Positions 1 to 7,802 of a stretch of DNA of 64,000 bases are shown here, in pieces (positions within the stretch are counted from its first letter, which is position 1; the number at the start of each line of letters is the position of its first letter). The notes below the pieces were generated by a model that saw nothing but the letters and a program-made list of their open reading frames with translations, did no database searches and was not told the DNA's origin. A program made the position numbers and the translations under genes. Source of the stretch: Demequina zhanjiangensis (GTDB lineage Bacteria > Actinomycetota > Actinomycetes > Actinomycetales > Demequinaceae); NCBI RefSeq assembly GCF_030418315.1, contig NZ_JAUHPV010000005.1, positions 236,533 to 300,532 on the forward strand. The letters are read 5' to 3'.

Positions 1-533
1 TGGGCTACGTCCTCCTCAAGGACGCCGGGGTAGTCGAGCTTCTGGGTCCACGGGGCGACGCCGTGGTAGTACCCCTTGACGAAGACGATCTTCTTGCGAC
101 GGGTGTGCGCCCGCGCGGTCATGATCGCGAGGGTCGTGGTGTCGCCGCCGTTCTTGGCGAAGAACGCCCAGTCGGCCGACGCGACGGTGTCGACGAGCAG
201 CTCGGCCAGATCGATCATCATGGTCGACGGGAGGGTCACCACATCCTCGACGCGGGCTTGCGCCGCCGCTGCCGCATCGACATCAGGGTCGCGATAGCCG
301 AGCACGTTCGGACCGTAGCCGCACATGTAGTCGATGTACTCGTTGCCGTCGATGTCCCAGAAGCGGGAGCCTTCGGCGCGCGACGAGAAACGGGGGAACG
401 CACGGTTCGGGATGAAGCATCCCTCCGAGGGACCGAGGTGTCCCGGCACTCCCGCGGGGATGACCTTGGCCGCACGGTCGAACGCCTCGAACGAGGCCTG
501 GTACGTGTAGGGGGCGAGGGGCGTCTGGGTCAT
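1..533 (-). CDS. Class III aminotransferase, GSA-aminomutase-like (3' part missing)
   Basis: Only the first 177 codons are inside the window; the gene runs off the left edge. The translation resembles glutamate-1-semialdehyde aminomutase and related PLP-dependent class III aminotransferases: FWDIDGNEYIDY at residues 58-69, the cofactor phosphate-binding region NGGDTT at 128-133 (NSGTEA in classical HemL), and KGYYHG at 153-158, which normally stacks on the PLP ring. The catalytic lysine lies outside the window, so activity cannot be judged. The ATG is 2 bases after the stop of the SCP2-like gene, so it is probably the last visible gene of the SDR-TetR-SCP2 operon. The Gly-Gly at 129-130 departs from canonical HemL, and the neighbours are not haem genes, so it is more likely a specialised aminotransferase than the housekeeping HemL. 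Confidence 0.8.
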   Translation of the reverse strand, partial: MTQTPLAPYTYQASFEAFDRAAKVIPAGVPGHLGPSEGCFIPNRAFPRFSSRAEGSRFWDIDGNEYIDYMCGYGPNVLGYRDPDVDAAAAAQARVEDVVTLPSTMMIDLAELLVDTVASADWAFFAKNGGDTTTLAIMTARAHTRRKKIVFVKGYYHGVAPWTQKLDYPGVLEEDVA

Positions 534-535
534 GT

Positions 536-1312
536 TCAGTCTCCGAGGTAGTGGCCGACGCGGTCGAGGATGCGGCTGACGTTGTCGAGCATCGGGATGT
601 AGCCGCGCATGCCCAACGTGCCGTCGCAGATGGAGCCGAGCGCGGATGCCCGTCCGGCGAGGACGTCTCCCGCGACTGTCAGGTCGGCGAACCTGAGGGC
701 CGCCCTGGGCGGTGCGCTCGGTGCGGTTCTCACGAACGCGAAGTCGGAGTCGTCCACCCGCAGGCGCAGGTCGATCTGGTCCCCGACCTCGAGCGCGACC
801 TCACCGTCAGGAACCATCGAGGCGCTGAACCGGCCCGACCGGTCGTGGTTCGCGACCTGCGCGATCGCCGCGGCAGCGACGTGGAGGGTCATCACGGTGG
901 AGGTCTCGGCGAACTCAGGGTCCGACAGATCGGAGGGACCGGGCCGGAGGTATCTTCCGAGCAGGTCCGCGAGCTCTGAGAAGGGTCCGACCAGGAAGCG
1001 CAGCCCCGCAGGCGACCCGAAGGGGATGGGCTGCGCGGCGCCGTCGACCATCCTGTTGAGGTGCGCGGGAGAGGTGAAGCGCAGCGTGACCTTGCGCGCA
1101 CCGGCGGCGGCGCCGGGCGTCACGCCCTCGCGGGTGAAGGTGTACGCGGCCTCTGCCACACCCGGCGCCTTGAACAGCACCGTGGTCGGCTTGTCGAGCG
1201 CCGCGAGGGCCTGCGCGGCCTCCGGCACTCGTGCGACCAGCACGGGCAGGGCGCCCAGGACCGCGTGAGCGTTGATGTGCGCTGTCACGCGCGGGTCGAG
1301 CTCGGTGAGCAC
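536..1312 (-). CDS. SCP2-like (sterol carrier type) domain protein
   Basis: A 258-residue soluble protein with a GTG start behind GAGGAG at 5-nt spacing. The C-terminal third (about residues 205-255) has the look of an SCP2 lipid-binding fold: a strand ending in DLTVAGD, a helix carrying SALGSICDGTLG, then an amphipathic helix to the end. There is no signal peptide or membrane segment. Family members bind acyl chains or sterols, or are accessory domains of dehydrogenases and transferases; nothing here fixes the ligand. It lies between tetR (9-base gap) and the aminotransferase (2-base gap), which suggests that it serves the same substrate as the SDR and aminotransferase. The assignment rests on fold-level resemblance and could be wrong; a plain hypothetical protein is the alternative. 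Confidence 0.55.
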   Translation of the reverse strand: MLTELDPRVTAHINAHAVLGALPVLVARVPEAAQALAALDKPTTVLFKAPGVAEAAYTFTREGVTPGAAAGARKVTLRFTSPAHLNRMVDGAAQPIPFGSPAGLRFLVGPFSELADLLGRYLRPGPSDLSDPEFAETSTVMTLHVAAAAIAQVANHDRSGRFSASMVPDGEVALEVGDQIDLRLRVDDSDFAFVRTAPSAPPRAALRFADLTVAGDVLAGRASALGSICDGTLGMRGYIPMLDNVSRILDRVGHYLGD

Positions 1313-1321
1313 TTCGTCTCC

Positions 1322-1933
1322 TCAGCTGGGGTCGGGCGTCGTGGCCAGGGCGGCCAGGGCGTCGGCGTGGAAGCGGGCGGTGGCACGTGCGGCGGCGGTG
1401 TCGTGGTCGGCGAGCCATGTCGTCGTGATGCCGTCGAGCACCGTGACGGTGTGGCGGGCGAGCTCTCCCACGGGCCTCTGCCACGTCGCTCCCGCGGCGG
1501 TGGCAGCCTGCGCGAGCAGTGCGGCGACGAGCCGGTACGACTCCTCGTAGCGCCCCGGCCCGGCCGGGGATCCGAGGCGTGCGCGTGAGGCGTGGAGCAT
1601 GAGCTCCAGGAATGCGAGCTCGTGTCCCGGACGCTCCTCGAGGAGGTCGATGTAGCGATCGAGCCCCGCGTGGATCGCGTCGCGCAGCGACGCGTCTCCG
1701 GCAGAGGCGAGGCCCTCCTCGGCGACGAGCCGCTCGGACGCCGTCACCTCGTCCGCGGCGGCCGTGAGCAGGTGGTCGACGCTGTCGAAGGCGTAGTGGA
1801 GCGCACCGAGGGGCATGTCCGCCTCCTGGACGATGCGCCGCGCGGTGGCTCCCGCGATACCGTCGCGCTGGATGACGGCGAGGGTGGCTGCGACGAGGAG
1901 TCGTCGACGCTCCTCGAGGGGGATGCGGGCCAT
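1322..1933 (-). CDS. TetR/AcrR family transcriptional regulator
   Basis: A 203-residue one-component repressor. The N-terminal helix-turn-helix spans about residues 10-54, with the recognition region GATARRIVQEADMPLGALHY at 28-47, the typical TetR pattern. The remaining helices (about 60-195) form the ligand-binding and dimerisation domain, which is too variable to predict an effector. The gene starts 3 bases after the SDR stop codon and is transcribed with it. A perfect 7-bp inverted repeat in front of the SDR gene (2740-2755) is the obvious operator, so the protein probably represses its own operon. The inducer is likely a substrate of the SDR or of the downstream aminotransferase (inference). 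Confidence 0.88.
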   Translation of the reverse strand: MARIPLEERRRLLVAATLAVIQRDGIAGATARRIVQEADMPLGALHYAFDSVDHLLTAAADEVTASERLVAEEGLASAGDASLRDAIHAGLDRYIDLLEERPGHELAFLELMLHASRARLGSPAGPGRYEESYRLVAALLAQAATAAGATWQRPVGELARHTVTVLDGITTTWLADHDTAAARATARFHADALAALATTPDPS

Positions 1934-1936
1934 GGT

Positions 1937-2719
1937 TCAGTCCTTCGTGAGCGAGCCCGCGACGGCGAGCGCGGTTCTGGTGGGGACGAGTCGGGGGGCG
2001 AGCGCCGTGACCCGGTTGCGCCAGCCGGCGACTCGCGTGGGTCCGGCGCGTCGCTGACCGAGCGCGTCGAAGGCATGGTCGATGACCTGGGGGACCGTGA
2101 GCATCTGGCCGACCTTGAACCGCTCCGATCCTGCTACCTGGAAGAACTCGGTCTCCGTGGGGCCGGGGCACAGCGCGAGCACCTTGAGCCCGGTTCCCTG
2201 AGCCTCCTTCCACAACGCCTCGGTGAGAGTGCGGACGTAGGCCTTGGAGGCTCCGTAGAGGGCCAGATGGGGCAAGGGCTGGAACGAGGCCGTGCTCGCG
2301 ACGTTGACGAGGACTGCGGACTCATGCGCGAGGAGGCGGGGGAGCAGGAGCACGCTCAGCTCGGTGAGCGCGACCACGTTGACCTGGAGCAGTCCGGAGA
2401 CGTCGGCGATGTCCGCGGTGGCGAGCGGTCCGTCGATGCCGAAGCCTGCGTTGTTCACGAGCCCGTCCGGGTTCATCCCGCGAGCGTCGATCTCCCGCAC
2501 AAGGCGCTCGGCGGCCCCGGGGAGCGCCAGGTCGGCTTCGATCGGCACCGCGCGCACGCCGTGCGCGCTGCTGAGCTCCTCCGCGAGCACGCCGAGCCGG
2601 TCGAGCCGGCGTGCGACGAGGATGACGTCGGCGCCAGCGGCGGCGAACCGTCGCGCGAACTCGGCCCCGAAGCCTGAGCTCGCGCCTGTGATGACGACGC
2701 AACCGGGTGTGGTGGTCAT
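1937..2719 (-). CDS. Short-chain dehydrogenase/reductase (SDR)
   Basis: A classical SDR of 260 residues and cytosolic. The nucleotide-binding motif TGASSGFG is at residues 11-18, NNAG at 89-92, an active-site Asn at 114, Ser142, and the YxxxK pair Tyr155/Lys159. VARR at 35-38 after the second strand places Arg residues where NADP(H)-preferring enzymes have them, so NADPH is the likely cofactor. PGPTETEF at 185-192 is the usual PG motif. It resembles the DltE/YdfG-like oxidoreductases of broad carbonyl specificity; the substrate is unknown. It is the first gene of a four-gene operon and lies directly behind the palindromic operator. Confidence 0.9.
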   Translation of the reverse strand: MTTTPGCVVITGASSGFGAEFARRFAAAGADVILVARRLDRLGVLAEELSSAHGVRAVPIEADLALPGAAERLVREIDARGMNPDGLVNNAGFGIDGPLATADIADVSGLLQVNVVALTELSVLLLPRLLAHESAVLVNVASTASFQPLPHLALYGASKAYVRTLTEALWKEAQGTGLKVLALCPGPTETEFFQVAGSERFKVGQMLTVPQVIDHAFDALGQRRAGPTRVAGWRNRVTALAPRLVPTRTALAVAGSLTKD

Positions 2720-2739
2720 CTACCTGCCTCTCTCGATTC

Positions 2740-2755
2740 TTGGACGTTCGTCCAA
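2740..2755. promoter_or_regulatory. Palindromic operator for the TetR operon
   Basis: TTGGACG-TT-CGTCCAA is a perfect 7-bp inverted repeat with a 2-bp centre, about 28 bp upstream of the SDR start codon. The size and symmetry are typical of TetR sites, and the operon behind it encodes a TetR protein. A lone half site (GTCCAA) occurs again at 2801-2806. Assignment to this regulator is inference from position. Confidence 0.7.
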
Positions 2756-2915
2756 TGGAGGCCACTGAACACGTAGCGAGGCGGGCGCGGCAAGTACGGG
2801 GTCCAAGAATTAACGCACCCGTAACACCCGGACACGCTCACGTCGCATGCGTGGCAACCAGGTGAAAGACTGAAAGCGCACGGCCACATCACCCAGCAGG
2901 AGGGAGCGGATCACC

Positions 2916-3341
2916 ATGATCACCAGCAAGGCGACCACCCGATGGCAAGGCGGACTCTCGGACGGAAACGGACGGACGAGCCTCGAGTCAGGCAACGCTG
3001 ACGTCGCCGTCGACTGGCGCAAGCGGTCCACGGGAGAAGGGACGTCGACGACTCCAGAGGAGCTGCTCGCAGCCGCTCACTCCGCCTGCTTCGCCATGGC
3101 GCTCTCACACGCGCTCGAGCAGAACGGCACGCCGCCGCTCGAGATGCGCACCGACGCGCGGGTCCAGTTCGTGCCGGGCGAGGGGATCACGTGGAGCATG
3201 CTCACGGTCCACGCGCATGTGCCGGGGATGGAGGTGCTCGAGTTCACGAGGATCGCGGAGCAGGCCAAGGAGGACTGCCCCATGTCGAAGGCGCTCGGCG
3301 CGATAGACGTGAGTCTCGAGAGCGCTACTCTCCAGGAGTGA
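2916..3341 (+). CDS. osmC: OsmC family peroxiredoxin
   Basis: A 141-residue thiol peroxidase of the OsmC/Ohr family, which reduces organic hydroperoxides in the cytosol. The two redox cysteines are Cys58 in AAHSACFAMAL and Cys121 in EDCPMSKAL, at the usual family spacing. TPEELLAAAHS (residues 46-56) is the most conserved part and favours the OsmC subgroup. GGAGGGAG precedes the ATG at good distance. Its last 17 bases overlap the 3' end of the convergent lysR gene. The upstream 196 bases hold the TetR operator but no other recognisable gene. Confidence 0.92.
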   Translation: MITSKATTRWQGGLSDGNGRTSLESGNADVAVDWRKRSTGEGTSTTPEELLAAAHSACFAMALSHALEQNGTPPLEMRTDARVQFVPGEGITWSMLTVHAHVPGMEVLEFTRIAEQAKEDCPMSKALGAIDVSLESATLQE

Positions 3342-4254
3342 CGGCGCCCACCGTCGCATCCTCGCCTCCCACGCTTCGCGCCGCCTCCTCGAGGGCGCGC
3401 CTCAGCGCGACGACGGCGGGATCCGTGGCGGAGACCGCGCGTGCCGCAGTGAAGACCCCGCGGAACACCGCAGGGGACAGAGGCCGTGCATGACTGACGA
3501 GCTCCGGGCGCGCCCACATCAGGCCGGGCAGCAGGCCGACTGCGAGGCCTGCAGAGATGAACGCGGCATGCGACTGCAGGTCGGCCGATTCGAACCGCAC
3601 GTCGGGCTCGAAGCCTGCGAGTCGGCAGGCCTGCTCAGCGAAGTGTCGAGTAGCGGTGCCGCGGGGTTCCATCACCCACGGTGCCGACGCGACGTCGCCG
3701 AGGGCCCGCGCCTCCTCCCAGGGCCCGGCCACGCACAGGCGGATCTCGTCCCTCACGAGCGTGCTGCGCACCATGTCGGGATAGTGCGGTGCGGAGTGAT
3801 GGGGGTACTCCTCCGCGACCACCAGGTCGAAGTCCCTCGCCCACGTCTCGGCCAGCGCGGCCCCGGGCTCGGACTGTGTCACGTTCACCCGCACGCCGGG
3901 GTGGGACTGTGCAAGCGCCTGCAGCGCCCGGGGGATCAACGCGAGCGCGGCCGACTGGAACACGGCCAGCCGTACAGTGCCACCGACCGCTCCGCTCTCG
4001 GTGCGGAGCTCCGCCTCGGCGCGCTCCATGACGGACAGCAGCTCGTCCGCGCGCGCCACGAGCCGCTCGCCTGCCGGGGTCAACCGCAGCCGCCGGCCGG
4101 TGCGGACCGTCAGCGGCACCCCGGCCTCCCGTTCGAGCGTGGACAGCTGCTGCGAGACCGCGGAGGAGGTGTATCCCATGGCGTCGGCGGCCTCCGCGAT
4201 GGTGCCGCGCTGGGCGAACTCCTTGAGCATCGAGAGGCGGGTCAGATCGAGCAT
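3325..4254 (-). CDS. LysR family regulator, probable regulator of putA
   Basis: A 309-residue LysR-type regulator. The winged helix-turn-helix occupies residues 3-62 (TIAEAADAMGYTSSAVSQQL at 18-37), followed by a linker helix and a two-lobed periplasmic-binding-type effector domain from about 90 to 295. It is transcribed away from putA, with about 107 bases between start codons, the classical layout for a LysR protein controlling its divergent neighbour. Proline or pyrroline-5-carboxylate would be the expected co-inducer, but no effector residue can be read from sequence. PutA here lacks its own DNA-binding domain, so an external regulator is needed. The 3' end overlaps osmC by 17 bases. Confidence 0.87.
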   Translation of the reverse strand: MLDLTRLSMLKEFAQRGTIAEAADAMGYTSSAVSQQLSTLEREAGVPLTVRTGRRLRLTPAGERLVARADELLSVMERAEAELRTESGAVGGTVRLAVFQSAALALIPRALQALAQSHPGVRVNVTQSEPGAALAETWARDFDLVVAEEYPHHSAPHYPDMVRSTLVRDEIRLCVAGPWEEARALGDVASAPWVMEPRGTATRHFAEQACRLAGFEPDVRFESADLQSHAAFISAGLAVGLLPGLMWARPELVSHARPLSPAVFRGVFTAARAVSATDPAVVALRRALEEAARSVGGEDATVGAVTPGE

Positions 4255-4361
4255 GGAATCAGTTAAGCATCACTACCCCTTATTGCGAAGCAACGTGAAC
4301 TGGTGCTGAACAGACATCGCACCCAGACTGTGATGTCATGGAAGCATCCGGAGGAGCAACG

Positions 4362-7300
4362 ATGACCAGGACGGCACCCTCGTCGCACCATGACGACGTC
4401 GCCTCCCACACGCCCGACGCTGTCACCGCGCAGGTGCGCGCCTGGCTCGAGGACTCGCGACGGTACCGGGTGACCGGCGCAGCGGCCATGCTCGCCGACC
4501 TGCTCGACCGCGAAGGCGGACTCGCGTTCCTGACGCAGTTCGTCGACGAGGTCATCCGGCCCGAGGACAGGCGGGTGGCCGCGCGGAGTCTTCGCGCACT
4601 CTCGCGCCAGAGCGAAGGCCGGCTCGCACCGTGGCAGAGGGGAGCGCTCGCGCTGGGCTCCGTCGCGTCGCGCCTCATGCCCGGGCTCGTCGTCGGCGCC
4701 GCACGCCTCACCGTCCGCACGCTCGTGGGCCACCTGATCGTCGACGCGACCCCCAAGCGGCTCGGGGGAGCGCTCGCCCGGCTGCGCCGCGACGGCCACC
4801 GGTTGAACGTCAACCTGCTCGGGGAAGCGGTCCTGGGACAGCAGGAGGCCTCGCGCAGGCTCGCCCGCACCGAGGAGCTCCTCTCGAGGACCGATGTCGA
4901 CTACGTCTCGCTCAAGGTCTCCGCAGCCATCGCCCCGCACAACCCGTGGGCGCTCGACGAGTCCGTGGGCCACATCGTCGACACCCTCCGTCCGCTGCTG
5001 CGCAGAGCCCGGTCCGCCGGCGGCTTCGTCAACCTCGACATGGAGGAGTACAGGGACCTCGACCTCACCACGGCCGTGTTCATGGAGCTGCTCGGCGAGG
5101 AGGAGTTCAGATCGCTCACCGCCGGCATCGTGCTCCAGGCCTATCTGCCTGACTCGCTCCCGGCGATGCATCGTCTCCAGGAGTGGGCCGCCGCCCGTGT
5201 CGAGGACGGTGGAGCCCCGATCAAGATCCGCCTGGTCAAGGGCGCCAACCTGTCCATGGAGAAGGTCGACGCCGAGATCCACGGCTGGCCGCTCGCCACG
5301 TGGGGCTCCAAGGCGGAGTCCGACGCCCAGTACAAGCGCCTGCTGGACTACGCGCTCACCCCTGAGCGCACCAGGGCCGTCCGAATCGGGGTCGCCGGGC
5401 ACAACCTCTTCGACATCGCGCACGCCCACCTGCTCGCGGCCGAGCGCGGTGTGAGCGACGCGATCGACTTCGAGATGCTCCTCGGCATGGGTGAGCACGT
5501 CGCCAAGGCCGTCGCGAAGGATGTCGGCTCGCTGCGCCTGTACACGCCCGTGGTGCACCCCAAGGAGTTCGACGTCGCGCTCGCCTACCTCGTGAGGCGG
5601 CTCGAGGAGGTCGCGAGCAAGGAGAACTTCATGTCCTCGCTCTACCGTCTCGACGCGGACCCGCAGGTCTTCGCTCGCGAGGAGTCGCGCTTCCTCCAGT
5701 CATGGAAGCTCGCCGCCGAGCCCGTCGTGGACTCGTATCGAGACGTCCAGCGACCCGAGCCCGGGACTGATGACGCGCCGTTCACCAACGCCGCTGACAT
5801 GGACCCCTCGGTCGCCTCCTCACGGGCCTGGGCCGACGCCATCCGCGCCAGGTCTGCAACCTCGACCTTGGGAGTCGACACGCTCGCGGCCGCACGGATC
5901 GAGTCCGCTGACGCGCTCTCCGACGAGGTCACGGCGGCCAAGAGCGCGGCACCCTCGTGGGCGGGCCAGGGAGCCGCGGCGCGGGCCGCTGTGCTGCGTC
6001 GCGTCGCCCAGGAGCTGGAGCAGCGTCGCGGCGCGCTGGTCGAGGTCATGATGTCCGAGGCGGGCAAGACCGTCGACCAGGCGGATCCCGAGGTCTCCGA
6101 GGCGATCGACTTCGCGCGCTACTACGCCGAGCGGGCCGTCGAGCTCGAGGGTCTCGAGGGCGCACGGCCTGTGCCGCGCGAGGTCACAGTGGTCACGCCT
6201 CCATGGAACTTCCCTGTCGCGATCCCCACCGGCTCGACGCTCGCCGCCCTCGCGACAGGAAGCGCCGTGGTCCTCAAGCCCGCCGAGCAGTCGCCTCGAT
6301 GCGGCGCCGTGCTCGCCGAGGCCATGTGGGCGGCGGGAGTGCCCCGCGAGGTCCTGCGGCTGATCGATATCGATCCCGAGCAGCTCGGCGACGCCCTGCT
6401 GAGCGACCCGCGCGTGGACCAGGTGATCCTCACCGGCGGGTTCGAGACCGCAGCACGCTTCCTGTCGATCCGGCCCGACCTCAAGCTGTTCGCCGAGACG
6501 AGCGGGAAGAACGCCATCGTCGTCACCCCCTCCGCAGACCTCGACCTCGCGGTCCGGGACATCGTGGCGTCGACGTACGGCCACGCGGGCCAGAAGTGCT
6601 CGGCTGCGTCGCTCGTGATCGCCGTCGGCTCGGTGGCCACCTCGCACCGCTTCCTCACGCAGCTCGAGGACGCGGTCCGCTCGCTGACCGCCGGCCCCGC
6701 CGACTCTGCCAGCACGCAGATGGGCCCCGTCATCGAGCCCGTCCGGGGCAAGCTCGAACGCGCCCTCACCACGCTCGAGCCGGGTGAGCGCTGGATCGTG
6801 GAGCCGCGCCCGCTCGACGACTCCGGACGCTCCTGGACCCCCGCGCTCAAGGCGGGCACCCGACAGGGCTCCTTCTTCCACCTCACCGAGTGCTTCGGCC
6901 CCGTGCTGTCGGTCATGGCCGTCGGCACGCTCGACGATGCGCTCCAGGTGCAGAACGCCGTCGACTACGGCCTCACCGCCGGCATCCACTCGCTCGACCC
7001 CGCCGAGGTGTCGCACTGGATCGACAGGGTGCAGGCAGGGAATGTCTACGTGAACCGTGGGATCACGGGCGCGATCGTGCAGCGCCAGCCGTTCGGGGGG
7101 TGGAAGCGCTCAGTCGTCGGGCCCACGTTCAAGGCAGGCGGGCCGCACTACCTCTCGTCACTGGTCGACTGGGAGCGCACGGAGATCGCTCAGGCGGAGC
7201 CACGGTCCCCTCGCTTGAAGGCGTTCCTCGACAGGGCGCAGGCTCCTGCGTGGGTGCGTAGCGCTGTCGCGGCCGACGAGGTGGCGTGGGAGGAGCAGTA

Positions 7301-7754
7301 CGGCGCCGCTCTTGATCGCAGCGGGCTCGCATGCGAGGTGGACGCACTGCGCTACCGGCCCGCGGAGGTCGACATCCGCTGGGACGGCGAGGCTTCTACC
7401 GACGATCTGATCCGTGCCTGTGCGGCGCACTTCGTCACCGGGGGAGAGGGCGTCGTCTCGGCTCCCGTGCCGCTGCCCGGCCCCCTCGCGCTCGCACTGG
7501 ACGAGCTCGACATCGATCTGCGTCTGGAGGACGACGCGATGTGCCTGCAGCGCGCGTCGGCTCACGAGGGGACGAGGGTCCGCGCCGTGGGACGGCTCGT
7601 CGGCAACACGGTCGTCTCGGTGTTCGATCACGCAGTGACGGCATCTCCGCATCTCGAGCTCACGCCGTTCCTGCGGGAGCAGGCGGTGTCGCTCACGGCT
7701 CACCGGTACGGGACGCCGTTCGAGGCCGCTCGCGCCATCGCCGCCCGGCTGTAG
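4362..7754 (+). CDS. putA: Bifunctional proline dehydrogenase / glutamate-semialdehyde dehydrogenase
   Basis: A 1130-residue fused enzyme oxidising proline to glutamate in two steps. The FAD-dependent proline dehydrogenase barrel is at about 70-450 (RLVKGANL around Lys293, then GVAGHNLFDIA and EMLLGMG). The NAD-dependent aldehyde dehydrogenase is at about 500-980, with TPPWNFP, Glu712 in ETSGKN and catalytic Cys746 in GQKCSAAS. About 150 residues follow without a motif I recognise. There is no N-terminal ribbon-helix-helix domain, so it is not a PutA repressor. An upstream in-frame ATG at 4338 exists, but GGAGGAG at 4350-4356 points to 4362 as the start. It is monocistronic, divergent from lysR, and ends at a strong hairpin. 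Confidence 0.96.
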   Translation: MTRTAPSSHHDDVASHTPDAVTAQVRAWLEDSRRYRVTGAAAMLADLLDREGGLAFLTQFVDEVIRPEDRRVAARSLRALSRQSEGRLAPWQRGALALGSVASRLMPGLVVGAARLTVRTLVGHLIVDATPKRLGGALARLRRDGHRLNVNLLGEAVLGQQEASRRLARTEELLSRTDVDYVSLKVSAAIAPHNPWALDESVGHIVDTLRPLLRRARSAGGFVNLDMEEYRDLDLTTAVFMELLGEEEFRSLTAGIVLQAYLPDSLPAMHRLQEWAAARVEDGGAPIKIRLVKGANLSMEKVDAEIHGWPLATWGSKAESDAQYKRLLDYALTPERTRAVRIGVAGHNLFDIAHAHLLAAERGVSDAIDFEMLLGMGEHVAKAVAKDVGSLRLYTPVVHPKEFDVALAYLVRRLEEVASKENFMSSLYRLDADPQVFAREESRFLQSWKLAAEPVVDSYRDVQRPEPGTDDAPFTNAADMDPSVASSRAWADAIRARSATSTLGVDTLAAARIESADALSDEVTAAKSAAPSWAGQGAAARAAVLRRVAQELEQRRGALVEVMMSEAGKTVDQADPEVSEAIDFARYYAERAVELEGLEGARPVPREVTVVTPPWNFPVAIPTGSTLAALATGSAVVLKPAEQSPRCGAVLAEAMWAAGVPREVLRLIDIDPEQLGDALLSDPRVDQVILTGGFETAARFLSIRPDLKLFAETSGKNAIVVTPSADLDLAVRDIVASTYGHAGQKCSAASLVIAVGSVATSHRFLTQLEDAVRSLTAGPADSASTQMGPVIEPVRGKLERALTTLEPGERWIVEPRPLDDSGRSWTPALKAGTRQGSFFHLTECFGPVLSVMAVGTLDDALQVQNAVDYGLTAGIHSLDPAEVSHWIDRVQAGNVYVNRGITGAIVQRQPFGGWKRSVVGPTFKAGGPHYLSSLVDWERTEIAQAEPRSPRLKAFLDRAQAPAWVRSAVAADEVAWEEQYGAALDRSGLACEVDALRYRPAEVDIRWDGEASTDDLIRACAAHFVTGGEGVVSAPVPLPGPLALALDELDIDLRLEDDAMCLQRASAHEGTRVRAVGRLVGNTVVSVFDHAVTASPHLELTPFLREQAVSLTAHRYGTPFEAARAIAARL

Positions 7755-7760
7755 CGACGC

Positions 7761-7801
7761 GGGTTCCGCCGGCGTCGTCCCACACGTCGTCGGCGGAACC
7801 C
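7761..7801. terminator. Hairpin between convergent putA and monooxygenase genes
   Basis: GGGTTCCGCCG and CGGCGGAACCC form a perfect 11-bp stem around a 19-base loop, filling the gap between the two convergent stop codons. It has no U tract on either strand, as is common in high-GC actinobacteria. It probably serves both directions. Confidence 0.8.
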
Positions 7802-7802
7802 C

